In this document: positions 39,902 to 48,093 of the stretch, piece after piece | How the letters are laid out: every line of letters starts with the position of its first letter | How positions within the stretch are numbered: position 1 is the first letter of the stretch | Assembly (NCBI RefSeq): GCF_003634705.1 | Contig: NZ_RBWU01000006.1 | Coordinates: 558,001 to 622,000, forward strand | Length of the DNA stretch: 64,000 nucleotides | From: Actinomadura pelletieri DSM 43383 | GTDB lineage: Bacteria > Actinomycetota > Actinomycetes > Streptosporangiales > Streptosporangiaceae | Reading direction: 5' to 3' | Made by a program: the position numbers and the translations under genes | Notes under the pieces: model-generated | The model's database searches: none | What the model was told of the DNA's origin: nothing | Seen by the model: only the letters and a program-made list of their open reading frames with translations

Positions 39902-41392
39902 ATGCCTTCCCACGCGTCCTCCCGATCGCTCTCCTTCCTGCGCTCGCGCTGGGCGGCCCTCGGCGTGCTGTCCACCACGATGCTGATGACGATCCTGGAC
40001 GGCTCGATCGTCACCGTCGCCGCGCCCGCCATCCGGGACGACCTCGGCTTCTCACCCGCCGGACTCAGCTGGATCATGAACGCCTACCTGATCCCGCTCG
40101 GCGGCCTGCTGCTCCTCGCCGGACGGCTCGGCGACCTGATCGGCCGCCGCACGCTCTTCCTCACCGGAAACGCGGTGTTCACGGCGGCGTCGGTGCTGGC
40201 GGGCGCCGCCACCTCGTCCGGTGTGCTGATCGCGGCGCGGTTCCTCCAGGGCGTCGGCAGCGCGCTCGCCTCCGCCGTCGTCCTCGGCATCCTCGTCACG
40301 CTGTTCACCGATCCCCGTGAACGCACCATGGCCATCGGGATCTTCAGCTTCACCGGTGCCGCGGGCGCGTCCATCGGGCAGGTGCTCGGCGGGGTGCTCA
40401 CCGACGCGCTGAACTGGCACTGGATCTTCCTGGTCAACCTGCCGATCGGACTCGCCACGATCCTGCTGGCCCTTCCGGCGCTGCCCCGCGACCGTGGTCT
40501 CGGCCTCGCCGCGGGCGCCGACGTCGCCGGTGCGCTGCTCGTCACGTCCGGGCTGGTGCTCGGCATCTACACGATCGTCAAGGTGGAGCGGTACGAGTGG
40601 CTGTCCGCGCACACCCTCGGTCTCGGCGCGGTGTCGCTCGCCCTCCTCGCGGGTTTCGTCGTCCGGCAGGCCCGCGCCGCGACGCCGCTGATGCCGCTGC
40701 GGATCCTGCGGTCCCGCAACGTGTCCGGCGCCTACGTCGTCCAGCTGCTGACCCTGTCGGCGATGTTCGCGTTCCAGGTCATCGTCGCCCTGTACATGCA
40801 GGGGGTCCTCGGGTACGGCGCGCTCGACACGGGTCTGGCGATGCTCCCGGCGGCCGTGATGATCGGCGTGGTGTCGTTGCTGGTGTCCCCGCGGATGTCG
40901 AACCGATTCGGTGAGCGTGCCGTGCTGATCACCGGACTCGTGCTTCTGGTCGTCGCGATGGGGTGGCTCACGACCGTCCCGGCGCGGGCCGACTACGTCA
41001 CCGACCTGCTGCCGGCGTTCGTGCTGATCGCCGGGGCCGGGCTCGTGCTGCCGTCGCTGACCGGGCTCGGCATGTCCAGCGCCCGTCCGGACGACGCGGG
41101 CGTCGCGTCGGGGCTGTTCAACACCGTCCAGCAGGTCGGTATGGCGCTCGGAGTCGCGGTCCTGACCACGCTCGCCGCGTCCCGCACCGAGAACCTCCGC
41201 GCGGCCGGGCGCGACGAGGCCACCGCGCTCACCGGCGGCTACCACCTGGCGTTCGGCGTCTCCGCGGCCCTGCTGGTCGCCGCGCTCGCCGTGTCGATCC
41301 TCGTGCTGCGCCGCCCGCGTCCCGTGGCGTCCGAGACGCCGCGTCCGATCAGTGCGGAAGGACGAGCAGAAGCAGTGGAAGACCGGCGATGA
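39902..41392 (+). CDS. DHA2-family MFS drug efflux transporter
   Basis: This 496-residue protein has fourteen predicted helices and the DHA2/EmrB-QacA motifs: LDGSIVTVAAPAIRDDLGFS (motif D1 region), LAGRLGDLIGRRTLFLTG (motif A) and GAAGASIGQVLGGVLTD (motif C of antiporters). It should export a hydrophobic drug in exchange for protons. ATG 39902 with AGGAG seven bases upstream is preferred over GTG 39878. The last 44 bp overlap the convergent M56 peptidase gene. Confidence 0.9.
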   Translation: MPSHASSRSLSFLRSRWAALGVLSTTMLMTILDGSIVTVAAPAIRDDLGFSPAGLSWIMNAYLIPLGGLLLLAGRLGDLIGRRTLFLTGNAVFTAASVLAGAATSSGVLIAARFLQGVGSALASAVVLGILVTLFTDPRERTMAIGIFSFTGAAGASIGQVLGGVLTDALNWHWIFLVNLPIGLATILLALPALPRDRGLGLAAGADVAGALLVTSGLVLGIYTIVKVERYEWLSAHTLGLGAVSLALLAGFVVRQARAATPLMPLRILRSRNVSGAYVVQLLTLSAMFAFQVIVALYMQGVLGYGALDTGLAMLPAAVMIGVVSLLVSPRMSNRFGERAVLITGLVLLVVAMGWLTTVPARADYVTDLLPAFVLIAGAGLVLPSLTGLGMSSARPDDAGVASGLFNTVQQVGMALGVAVLTTLAASRTENLRAAGRDEATALTGGYHLAFGVSAALLVAALAVSILVLRRPRPVASETPRPISAEGRAEAVEDRR

Positions 41393-42257
41393 CGGGAACG
41401 GCGACGGTGGCGGCGGCGCGGGCCTTGCGGGGGAGGGGCTGCGGCTCCAGCAGGCGGTTCACCCGCGCCATCACCGGGATGTTCCCGTGCGAGGCGACAC
41501 CGAGCGTGCCGGACGGCGCCGCGGCGGGACGGGCGGCGGCGAACCGCAGCAGCGCCGTCGCCAGCTCCCGTGGTGGACGGCCGTGCCTGGCCCGGTCGTC
41601 GGCGGCCATCTCGATCAGCAGCTCCACCGCGTCCAGGCACCGTCCGACCAGCCTGAACTGGGGGAACACCTGCCGCAGCGACGCGAACGGCAGCAGCACC
41701 AGATCGTGCCGTTCGCGGGCGTGAGCGCGTTCGTGCGCGAGGACCGCGGCCAGTTCCCGCTGGTCGAGCAGCTCCATCGTGCCGGCGCTGACCACGACCT
41801 TCGACCGGCGGACGCCGGGAACGCAGTACGCGGCGGCGCCGGGATGGTCGAGGACGAGCGTGCCGGGGACGGCCGAGTCGTGCCGCGACACCAGCGCGAG
41901 CAACGCCCGGTGCCGCCGCCGCGCCCGCAGGACCTGGACGATCGCGTACATCAGCATGACCACCAGCACGCCGGTGAGGCTGATCGCCGCGAGCAGCGCC
42001 GCGACCTGCGGGGCCCCGAGCCGGGCCGCCTGGTCGGCGTACAGGCCGGGCAGCCCGCCGAGCACGCCCCTCCCGTACGGCAGCAGCGCCAGGCCGAGCA
42101 GCGCGCCGATCGTGGCGACGCCCCAGCAGAGCCCGAGGGCCTGCCAGAGCGCGATGGCGAGGCGCGGTGTGCGCCACGTCCATCGGGCCTGGGCCAGCCA
42201 GTGCGCCCCGCCGACGGTCCCCAGTGAGATCAATGCGAGCAGGGCGGTACCGGTCAT
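41349..42257 (-). CDS. M56 (BlaR1-like) membrane metallopeptidase
   Basis: The 302-residue protein has several N-terminal membrane helices, a cytoplasmic zinc-protease domain with VLAHERAHARERHDLVLLP (HExxH variant HERAH), and a C-terminal helix. It lacks the extracellular penicillin-binding sensor of true BlaR1. In actinobacteria such proteins are encoded with BlaI-type repressors and are presumed to cleave them. Its ATG overlaps the blaI-like stop by 4 bp. The inducing signal is unknown. Confidence 0.86.
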   Translation of the reverse strand: MTGTALLALISLGTVGGAHWLAQARWTWRTPRLAIALWQALGLCWGVATIGALLGLALLPYGRGVLGGLPGLYADQAARLGAPQVAALLAAISLTGVLVVMLMYAIVQVLRARRRHRALLALVSRHDSAVPGTLVLDHPGAAAYCVPGVRRSKVVVSAGTMELLDQRELAAVLAHERAHARERHDLVLLPFASLRQVFPQFRLVGRCLDAVELLIEMAADDRARHGRPPRELATALLRFAAARPAAAPSGTLGVASHGNIPVMARVNRLLEPQPLPRKARAAATVAVPVIAGLPLLLLVLPH

Positions 42258-42637
42258 GCCGGAGGTTCCTTACTGGTGAGGCCCGCGAGGGCCTCCCGGA
42301 TCACGTCGATCTCGTCCTCGGACACGGACCGGACGAAGTGGACGAGCGCCGCGTCCCGGTCGCCCGTCTCGTTCAGCGCGCCGAGCATCAGCTCGGTGAC
42401 ATAGCCCTCCCGGCTGGCGACCGGCCGATACCGCCACGCGCGGCCGTCCCGCTCCCGCTCCAGGAAGCCCTTCTTGGCGAGCCTGTCCAGCACCGTCATC
42501 ACAGTAGTGTGCGCGAGATCGCGGTCACCGGCCAGTGCGCGACTCACATCCCGGGCGGTCGCCGCGCCGTGCCCGGCGTCCTCCCGCGCCCACAGGACCT
42601 CCATGACCGTGCGTTCAAGCTCTCCCAGACCCTTCAC
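42254..42637 (-). CDS. BlaI/MecI-family repressor
   Basis: The protein of about 127 residues has the BlaI fold: GLGELERTVMEVLW at the start, then AHTTVMTVLDRLAKKGFLERERDGRAWRY. GTG 42637 gives the usual N-terminus and has GATAAT upstream on the same strand, so a leaderless start is possible; ATG 42667 is an alternative. GGTAGTACTACC at 42679-42690, inside the 3' end of the next gene upstream, is a perfect palindrome and may be its operator. Confidence 0.85.
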   Translation of the reverse strand: MKGLGELERTVMEVLWAREDAGHGAATARDVSRALAGDRDLAHTTVMTVLDRLAKKGFLERERDGRAWRYRPVASREGYVTELMLGALNETGDRDAALVHFVRSVSEDEIDVIREALAGLTSKEPPA

Positions 42638-42675
42638 AGCTGCCAGATTATCCGACGAACACGACACTGACCACG

Positions 42676-43359
42676 TCAGGTAGTACTACCGCCTGTAGAG
42701 GGCCGCACCAGCCCCATCTCGAACGCGATGATCACGAGATGCACCCGGTCGCGGGCGTCCAGCTTCGTCAGCAGCCGCGCGACATGCGACTTGGCGGTCG
42801 GCACACTGATGAACAGCGTCTCGGCGATCTCCTGGTTGGACATGCCGCTGCCGACCAGCGTCAGCACCTCCCGCTCCCGTCCGGTGATGGCGTCGGTCGA
42901 CCGGAAGATCGGCGCCGCTTCTCGACCGGTGACCGGACGCGCCGCGAACTCCTCGATCAGCCTCCGCGTGACGCTGGGCGCGATCAGCGCGTCCCCGCCC
43001 GCCACCACCCGGATCGCCGCCAGGATCTCTTCCAGTGCCATGTCCTTCACCAGGAACCCGCCGGCACCGGCCCGGAGCGACCCGTAGACGTATTCGTCGT
43101 CGTCGAACGTGGTCAGCATCAGTACTCGGGCCGTGCTCGGACCGGTGCTGATCCGTCGGGTCGCTTCGATGCCGTCCATGTCGGGCATGCGGATGTCCAT
43201 GACGACCACGTCCGGTCGAAGTTCCTCGGCGAGCCGGACCGCCTCCGCCCCTGTGCCGGCCTCGCCGACGACCACCAGGTCGGCGGTGTCGGCGATCAAC
43301 ACCCGCAACCCGGCCCGGATCAGCGGCTGGTCGTCGGCCAGGAGGACCCGAACCGTCAT
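42676..43359 (-). CDS. NarL/LuxR-type response regulator
   Basis: This 227-residue regulator has a receiver domain (VRVLLADDQPLIRAGL; phospho-acceptor Asp in VVVMDIRMPDMDG; conserved Lys in FLVKDMA) and a LuxR-type helix-turn-helix (LTLVGSGMSNQEIAETLFISVPTAKSHVARLLTKL). It forms a pair with the upstream histidine kinase, with TGATG overlap of stop and start. Target genes are unknown. Confidence 0.92.
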   Translation of the reverse strand: MTVRVLLADDQPLIRAGLRVLIADTADLVVVGEAGTGAEAVRLAEELRPDVVVMDIRMPDMDGIEATRRISTGPSTARVLMLTTFDDDEYVYGSLRAGAGGFLVKDMALEEILAAIRVVAGGDALIAPSVTRRLIEEFAARPVTGREAAPIFRSTDAITGREREVLTLVGSGMSNQEIAETLFISVPTAKSHVARLLTKLDARDRVHLVIIAFEMGLVRPSTGGSTT

Positions 43360-44525
43360 CACGCCGGCCGGACGGACGATGCGGCGGTGGTCGCGGCGCC
43401 GTCGGGGAGCCGCGCCGTCACGCGGAAACCGCCGTCCGGACGCGGCCCGGCGGTGAGTTCCCCGCCGAGCAGATCGGCCCGTTCACGCATGCCCGCGATG
43501 CCGAACCCGGTGCCGGCCACGCCGCCGCGGCCGTCGTCGTCGACCTCGATGACCAGCTCACCGTCCCGGTGGTCGACCGTCACCCGGCAGTGGTCCGTGC
43601 CCGCGTGCCGGATGACGTTCGTGACGGCCTCCTGGACGATCCGGTACGCCGACAGGTCGACGTCCGGCGGTAGGGGTCTCCGCTCGCCCCGCCGGACGAT
43701 CTCGACCCGGACCCCCGCGTCCCGGGCCGACTCGGCGAGCCGGTCGAGGTCGTCCAGTCCGGGTGTGGGGCCGAGCGGTGCGGTGCCCGGTTCGTCCTTG
43801 CGCAGCGCGGTGAGCATGCGGCGCAGCCCGGACAGGGTCTCCCGGCTCGTGGACTCGATGGCGTCCAGGGCGTTGCGCGCCTCGTCCGGCTGGCTGGTGA
43901 TGACCCGTCCACCCACGCCCGCCTGGATCGCGATGATGCCGATGCTGTGCGCGACCATGTCATGGAGTTCGCGGGCGATCCGGAGCCGCTCGGCGGACAC
44001 CGCCCGCGCCAGCGCCTGTTCGCGCAGCGTCTCGGCGTGCGCCCGCCGCACCCGGACCGAGTTGCCGACCAGCCAGGTGACCGCCATGGCCAGGATGGGC
44101 AGGGCCATGACGAGGACGTCGCGCGGTACCAGGAAGGTGATGTACGACGAGGTCTGGACGGTCAGCGTCCCGGCGGCGACCGGCAGTGACACGCGGGGCC
44201 GCCTGGTCGCGGCGACATAGGCGACCCCGACATCGGTGACGAGGACCTGGACGATCGCGACGCCCCCGGAGGGCCAGGTGCTCAGCGCGGCGGTCCAGGC
44301 GAACAGGAGGAGGCCGAGGGCGGGCAGCGGACGCCGCCACAGCAGCGCAACGACCAGGACCGTGAGCCCGGCGGACACGAGAACGTCCGGGCCGAAGAAG
44401 CCGGAATGCCCGGCGTCCACCGCGACGAACAGCACGAAGGGATAGAGGACGGCCGCCGACCAGGCCAGCAGCGTGCCCATGACCCGGCTCACCTGGCGTA
44501 CTCGGCTCCACGGCATGACGAACAT
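43359..44525 (-). CDS. NarL-type sensor histidine kinase
   Basis: The 388-residue kinase has five or six N-terminal membrane helices, a HisKA_3 domain with the phospho-acceptor in RIARELHDMVAHSIGII, and an HATPase domain (IVQEAVTNVIRHAG, VDDDGRGG, GTGFGIAGMRERADLLGG). The frame is open to 44558; ATG 44525 (MFVMPWSRV) is a reasonable start. It lacks an extracytoplasmic sensor domain, as is usual for actinobacterial desK-like kinases. Confidence 0.9.
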   Translation of the reverse strand: MFVMPWSRVRQVSRVMGTLLAWSAAVLYPFVLFVAVDAGHSGFFGPDVLVSAGLTVLVVALLWRRPLPALGLLLFAWTAALSTWPSGGVAIVQVLVTDVGVAYVAATRRPRVSLPVAAGTLTVQTSSYITFLVPRDVLVMALPILAMAVTWLVGNSVRVRRAHAETLREQALARAVSAERLRIARELHDMVAHSIGIIAIQAGVGGRVITSQPDEARNALDAIESTSRETLSGLRRMLTALRKDEPGTAPLGPTPGLDDLDRLAESARDAGVRVEIVRRGERRPLPPDVDLSAYRIVQEAVTNVIRHAGTDHCRVTVDHRDGELVIEVDDDGRGGVAGTGFGIAGMRERADLLGGELTAGPRPDGGFRVTARLPDGAATTAASSVRPA

Positions 44526-44658
44526 GCGCCGATCGTAACGACGGCTCCGTATCCGCACATTGACCTACGGGACTAATCCCCGGGGCTAATACGTTCGGCG
44601 GAAATCCATTCGGCGGCACGACGCTCGGCACCCGTGATCGTTGCCACCGTTTTGTCGT

Positions 44659-45882
44659 ATGAAACGTTGGCTGACGCTGCTTCTCGTAATCGAATTCCTG
44701 GGAATCGTGGTCTTCTCGGTCACCTACGACTCATTGGACTTTCGCATCTACTGGTTGGGCGGCCACGCCATTGCGGACGACGCGCGCCTGTACAAGGAGC
44801 AGCTGGCCGCCCACTGGTACACCAACACACCCTTCATGGCCGCGCTGTTCGTCCCCGTCGCGGCCCTGCCGCTCACGCTCGCGCGAGTCCTCTGGCAGAT
44901 CGCCTCACTGTCGGCATTCGTCTGGGCGTGCGCGACGACGGTGCGACTGGCCGGTCGCCAGGTGTCCCTGAAGGTGGTCGTGGTGTTCGGTCTCCTTCTG
45001 GCGCCGGTGTGGCACACCTTCTTCCAGGGGCAGGTCAACCTGTTCCTGCTCGCCCTCATCGTCGCCGACATGCATCGCGTCGCCCAGGGCCGTCCCGCCG
45101 GAATCGGCATCGGCATCGCCACCGCGATCAAGCTGACACCGGCCATCTTCGTCGTCCTGCTCTTTGTGACGAGACGAACCAGAGACGCCCTCACCGCCAC
45201 GGGAACCTTCGCGATCTGCACTCTGCTCGCTTACGCGATCGCGCCGGACGCGTCCCGGCTCTATTGGCTGCACACCTTCTATGACACGTCCCGCGTGGGC
45301 GTCCCGTACATCAGTAACCAGTCCCCCTACGGCATGCTGACCCGCGTCCTGCGAAGAACCGCCGAAGTCGGCGACTGGTACACCGCCATTCCACCGGCCA
45401 TCGGCCTTACCGGGCTCACGATCGCATTTCTCTGGGCGCGGCGCGGCGACTGGCTGGCCGCCACCGCGGTCACGGGCGTCACCGGACTCCTGGTCTCACC
45501 CATTTCCTGGGCACATCACTGGGTGTGGATTCTCCCGGCCCTGGCGGTACTCGTTCGTAACGACGACCGCGTCATCGCCGCGTGCGCCTACGTGCTCTTC
45601 GTCCTGCGGCCCATGTGGTGGACGCCGCACAACGGCCACCCTCTCCAGTACGGCTTCCACCCGCTCATCACCCCGGTAGCCAACTGCTACCTGCTCGCGG
45701 GCGTCTTCTTCCTGACCCTCATGGCCGTCCGGCTCCGCCATGATCCACCCGTGGACCCCGGTCGGGTCTCCGACGAGGCGCGGGTCGCGAGCCGGCCTTC
45801 GCCGACGGGACGCTCCGCCCTGGACGGAGTCACCCACACCGCTACCCACGGTGATCATTCCCGCCTTGAGAAGCGGATATAA
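44659..45882 (+). CDS. GT87-type polyprenol-dependent glycosyltransferase
   Basis: This integral membrane protein of about 407 residues has ten or more helices and the GT87 (DUF2029) pattern, with an early acidic motif in SLDFRIYWLGG and later FQGQVNLFLLALIVADM and AIKLTPAIFVVLLF. GT87 enzymes add mannose or arabinose from polyprenyl phosphate donors to cell-envelope glycans on the outer face of the membrane. The acceptor is not predictable. It starts at ATG 44659, or TTG 44641. Confidence 0.85.
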   Translation: MKRWLTLLLVIEFLGIVVFSVTYDSLDFRIYWLGGHAIADDARLYKEQLAAHWYTNTPFMAALFVPVAALPLTLARVLWQIASLSAFVWACATTVRLAGRQVSLKVVVVFGLLLAPVWHTFFQGQVNLFLLALIVADMHRVAQGRPAGIGIGIATAIKLTPAIFVVLLFVTRRTRDALTATGTFAICTLLAYAIAPDASRLYWLHTFYDTSRVGVPYISNQSPYGMLTRVLRRTAEVGDWYTAIPPAIGLTGLTIAFLWARRGDWLAATAVTGVTGLLVSPISWAHHWVWILPALAVLVRNDDRVIAACAYVLFVLRPMWWTPHNGHPLQYGFHPLITPVANCYLLAGVFFLTLMAVRLRHDPPVDPGRVSDEARVASRPSPTGRSALDGVTHTATHGDHSRLEKRI

Positions 45883-45925
45883 CAGGACGCTCGTGACGTT
45901 GCACAGCAAACCTTCGTCCCAGGAG

Positions 45926-45953
45926 TACACACTGAAGGGGCTTCGAGTGTGTA
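45926..45953 (+). promoter_or_regulatory. Operator candidate of the toxin-antitoxin operon
   Basis: TACACACT (45926-45933) and AGTGTGTA (45946-45953) are perfect arms; inner GAAG and CTTC extend the dyad. TATTGT (45952-45957) lies six bases before the antitoxin ATG at 45964, so the operator overlaps the promoter of a leaderless transcript. This is the expected place for antitoxin autorepression. Confidence 0.62.
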
Positions 45954-45963
45954 TTGTGGGCGC

Positions 45964-46203
45964 ATGGCGAGAATCAACATCACGCTCCCGGACGAGCTTG
46001 CCGCCACCCTTCAGGGGCTCGCCGAGGACAAGAAGATCGCCTCGGTGTCCGGGTTCCTCGCGGACGGGGCCAGGCTCAAGCTCGCCTTCCTGCGTGACGC
46101 GTCCACGATCGACGACCTGTTCGGCCCGCCGAGCCCCGACGAGCAGGCCATGGTCGACCGGCTGGTCGAAAACGGGGAACCGAACCGCCGGGACGTCGCA
46201 TGA
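45964..46203 (+). CDS. Antitoxin of a type II toxin-antitoxin pair
   Basis: The 79-residue protein starts MARINITLPDELAATLQGLA, a ribbon-helix-helix-like N-terminus suited to DNA binding, and has an acidic tail likely to wrap the toxin. It overlaps the downstream gene by ATGA. With the palindrome at 45926-45953 it has the standard antitoxin layout. The exact family (CopG-like) is not certain. Confidence 0.72.
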   Translation: MARINITLPDELAATLQGLAEDKKIASVSGFLADGARLKLAFLRDASTIDDLFGPPSPDEQAMVDRLVENGEPNRRDVA

Positions 46204-46589
46204 TCACCGGTCACGTCTTCGACGCGACCGCACTCCTCGACCTCGCCACCGGAAAGACGATCTATGTGCGCGCCCGGCTGCGCGCCTCCATCGCCCAGCA
46301 CGCCACGATCGTCATCCCCGCCACCGCCCTCGCCCGCGCCTGGCAGATCGTCCCCGACCACGGGCGCACCGTCCTGGAACGCCTGCCGCGCATGCAGGTC
46401 GTCCATGTGGACGACCTGGACGACGTGATCGCGCAGCAGACCGGCCTGCTGGTCACCGCGATCCCGAACCTCGGCATGGACGCCGCCCAGGCCGCCTGGT
46501 CGGCCCGCTGGCGGCGCTGGCCGCTGATCACCGCCAAGCCCCGCATCTACGCGGACGTCCCGGGCCTGCGCGTCGAACAGATCCCGTAA
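46200..46589 (+). CDS. PIN-domain-like toxin
   Basis: The 129-residue protein contains an early acidic motif in HVFDATALLDLATGK and ends PLITAKPRIYADVPGLRVEQIP, which resembles the last strand of PIN-type ribonucleases where T-x-D is usual; here it is TAKP, so one acidic residue appears to be missing. It is coupled to the antitoxin by a 4-bp overlap. If active it would cleave RNA, but the altered motif makes this uncertain. Confidence 0.68.
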   Translation: MITGHVFDATALLDLATGKTIYVRARLRASIAQHATIVIPATALARAWQIVPDHGRTVLERLPRMQVVHVDDLDDVIAQQTGLLVTAIPNLGMDAAQAAWSARWRRWPLITAKPRIYADVPGLRVEQIP

Positions 46590-47202
46590 CACCCCCCGGT
46601 CCTGGACGGGGGCCGGGTGGTTGAGCGTGGCGGGCGCGAAACCTGCCGGCGGTACCGGGAGGGTGGAACGTGCTCTGTCGGTGTCGTGTGAACCGACGGT
46701 CGTCGTGGCCAGGATGTGCTGGAGATCGATGCCGTGCAGGGCGATGTTGCACGCCGGTGACACCTACGCCGCCGACCTGAACGCCCGGTCGGCCGACCCA
46801 CCACCCCCACGCGGCCGTCCTACACCTCGTCGGCGGCACTCCACGCCGCTGCTGTTGCCGCTCCGTGGCGGTCACTGACCGGCACGAGCCGCGGCGCCTC
46901 GGTCAGCGCCCATGACGCTCTCACCTGGCGCCGCCGGCGGCCGAGCGGCCCAAGTCGAACGGATGCCGAGGCGCCGACCGGTGCGCTGTCGGCAACGGCG
47001 TCCCGCCACCCGGCCCGCCTGGTCAGGCGGGGTCGTTGATTTCTTCTGCGCGTTGGCCTGTCACGAGGTAGACGACGTTTTCCGCCACGTGGACGGCGTG
47101 GTCGGCGAAGCGCTCGAAGTAGCGGCCCGCGAGGGGGACGTCGAGGGCCGGTTCCATGCTGGTGCGTTGTCGGGAGGGGCGTCCTGCGGGCCGGTCGCCT
47201 GG
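46590..47202. other. Intergenic region with a phoU 3'-end duplicate
   Basis: No intact gene is seen from 46590 to the phoU stop. A frame at 46621-46878 (ending AGDTYAADLNARSAD...) faintly resembles the end of a transposase-associated protein, but it has no support. The right half contains the duplicated phoU segment listed separately. Confidence 0.45.
47016..47157. repeat. Duplicate of the phoU 3' end
   Basis: Bases 47016-47157 repeat 47196-47337 with a 180-bp offset and only a few differences clustered at the far end. The copy encodes the last 45 or so residues of PhoU, including the stop, in the same phase, and lies immediately downstream of phoU. It has no promoter or start and is a partial tandem duplication. 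Confidence 0.88.
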
Positions 47203-47865
47203 TCAGGCGGGGTCGTTGATTTCTTCTGCGCGTTGGCCTGTCACGAGGTAGACGACGTTTTCCGCCACGTGGACGGCGTGGTCGGCGAAGCGCTCGAAGT
47301 AGCGGCCCGCGAGGGAGATGTCGACGGCCGGTTCCACGCCGTGCTTCCAGCGGGGTGACAGCATCAGGTCGAACAGGCGCCGGTGCAGGCGGTCCATCTG
47401 GTCGTCGTCGGCGTCGAGTTCGAGGCCCATCTCGACGTCCTGGGACGCGATCACGCTGCCCGTCTTCGCGATCATTCGTTCGGCGATCTGGCCCATCTCC
47501 AGGACGGTGGCCTGAAGTTCCGGCGGCACGGCCGACTCGGGGTGGCGGCGGCGCGCGGTCTTGGCGATGTGGACGGCGAGGTCGCCCATGCGCTCCAGGT
47601 CACCGCTCATCCGCAGCGCCGTGATCAGGGTGCGCAGGTCTCCCGCGACGGGCTGCTGGCGCGCCATCAGATCGAACACGGTCTCCTCGATCTCCGCGTC
47701 GATCTTGTTGACCTGCTCGTCGCCGCTGATCACGTCCTCGGACAGGCGCAGATCGGCGTCCAGCAGCGCCGTGACCGCGCGGGCCATCGCGGAACGGACG
47801 AGCCGGGTCATCTCCACGAGCCGGTCGGAGAGGGAGTCGAGTTCCTCGTGGTACGCGTCGCGCAA
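47203..47865 (-). CDS. phoU: Phosphate transport regulator PhoU
   Basis: The 220-residue protein starts RDAYHEELDSLSDRLVEM after a TTG start codon at 47865, with AAGGA nine bases upstream. It has two PhoU three-helix repeats, with metal-site motifs in ERMGDLAVHIAKTARR and ERFADHAVHVAENVVY. PhoU damps phosphate signalling by acting on the sensor kinase and the Pst transporter. It is divergent from senX3-regX3, and the PHO box at 47992-48031 lies between them. pstSCAB is not in the window. Confidence 0.92.
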   Translation of the reverse strand: MRDAYHEELDSLSDRLVEMTRLVRSAMARAVTALLDADLRLSEDVISGDEQVNKIDAEIEETVFDLMARQQPVAGDLRTLITALRMSGDLERMGDLAVHIAKTARRRHPESAVPPELQATVLEMGQIAERMIAKTGSVIASQDVEMGLELDADDDQMDRLHRRLFDLMLSPRWKHGVEPAVDISLAGRYFERFADHAVHVAENVVYLVTGQRAEEINDPA

Positions 47866-47991
47866 TTTCGGGGTTCCTTCTGTGCGGGGCACCGGGCAGC
47901 CGCCTGCCGGGAAGTGGTGCAAATCGGGGTGAATCGGGCGAAGTTCGGGGTGTTCGGGCGGACTCGCCCACGCCACAGCCTGCCTGCCCGC

Positions 47992-48031
47992 CGTGAACGT
48001 GTCCGAGAAACAAGGTGAACTTTCAGGGAAC
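47992..48031 (-). promoter_or_regulatory. PHO box of four 11-bp direct repeats
   Basis: Read on the minus strand, units start at 48031 (GTTCCCT), 48020 (GTTCACC), 48009 (TTCTCGG) and 47998 (GTTCACG), exactly 11 bp apart. GTTCACC is the consensus half-unit of the Streptomyces PhoP box. The site lies between phoU and senX3-regX3, so RegX3 likely autoregulates the cluster. Confidence 0.75.
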
Positions 48032-48093
48032 GAGATCCCCATGACCTGCGCGATGGTGTGGACCTGCGCCGCGAGCCGCTTACGATCCGTGGT

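Noticed and set aside
46595..46880. End of an insertion sequence or TnpB-like gene
   Set aside because: Only a faint resemblance in one frame; no transposase motif, terminal inverted repeat or target duplication was found.
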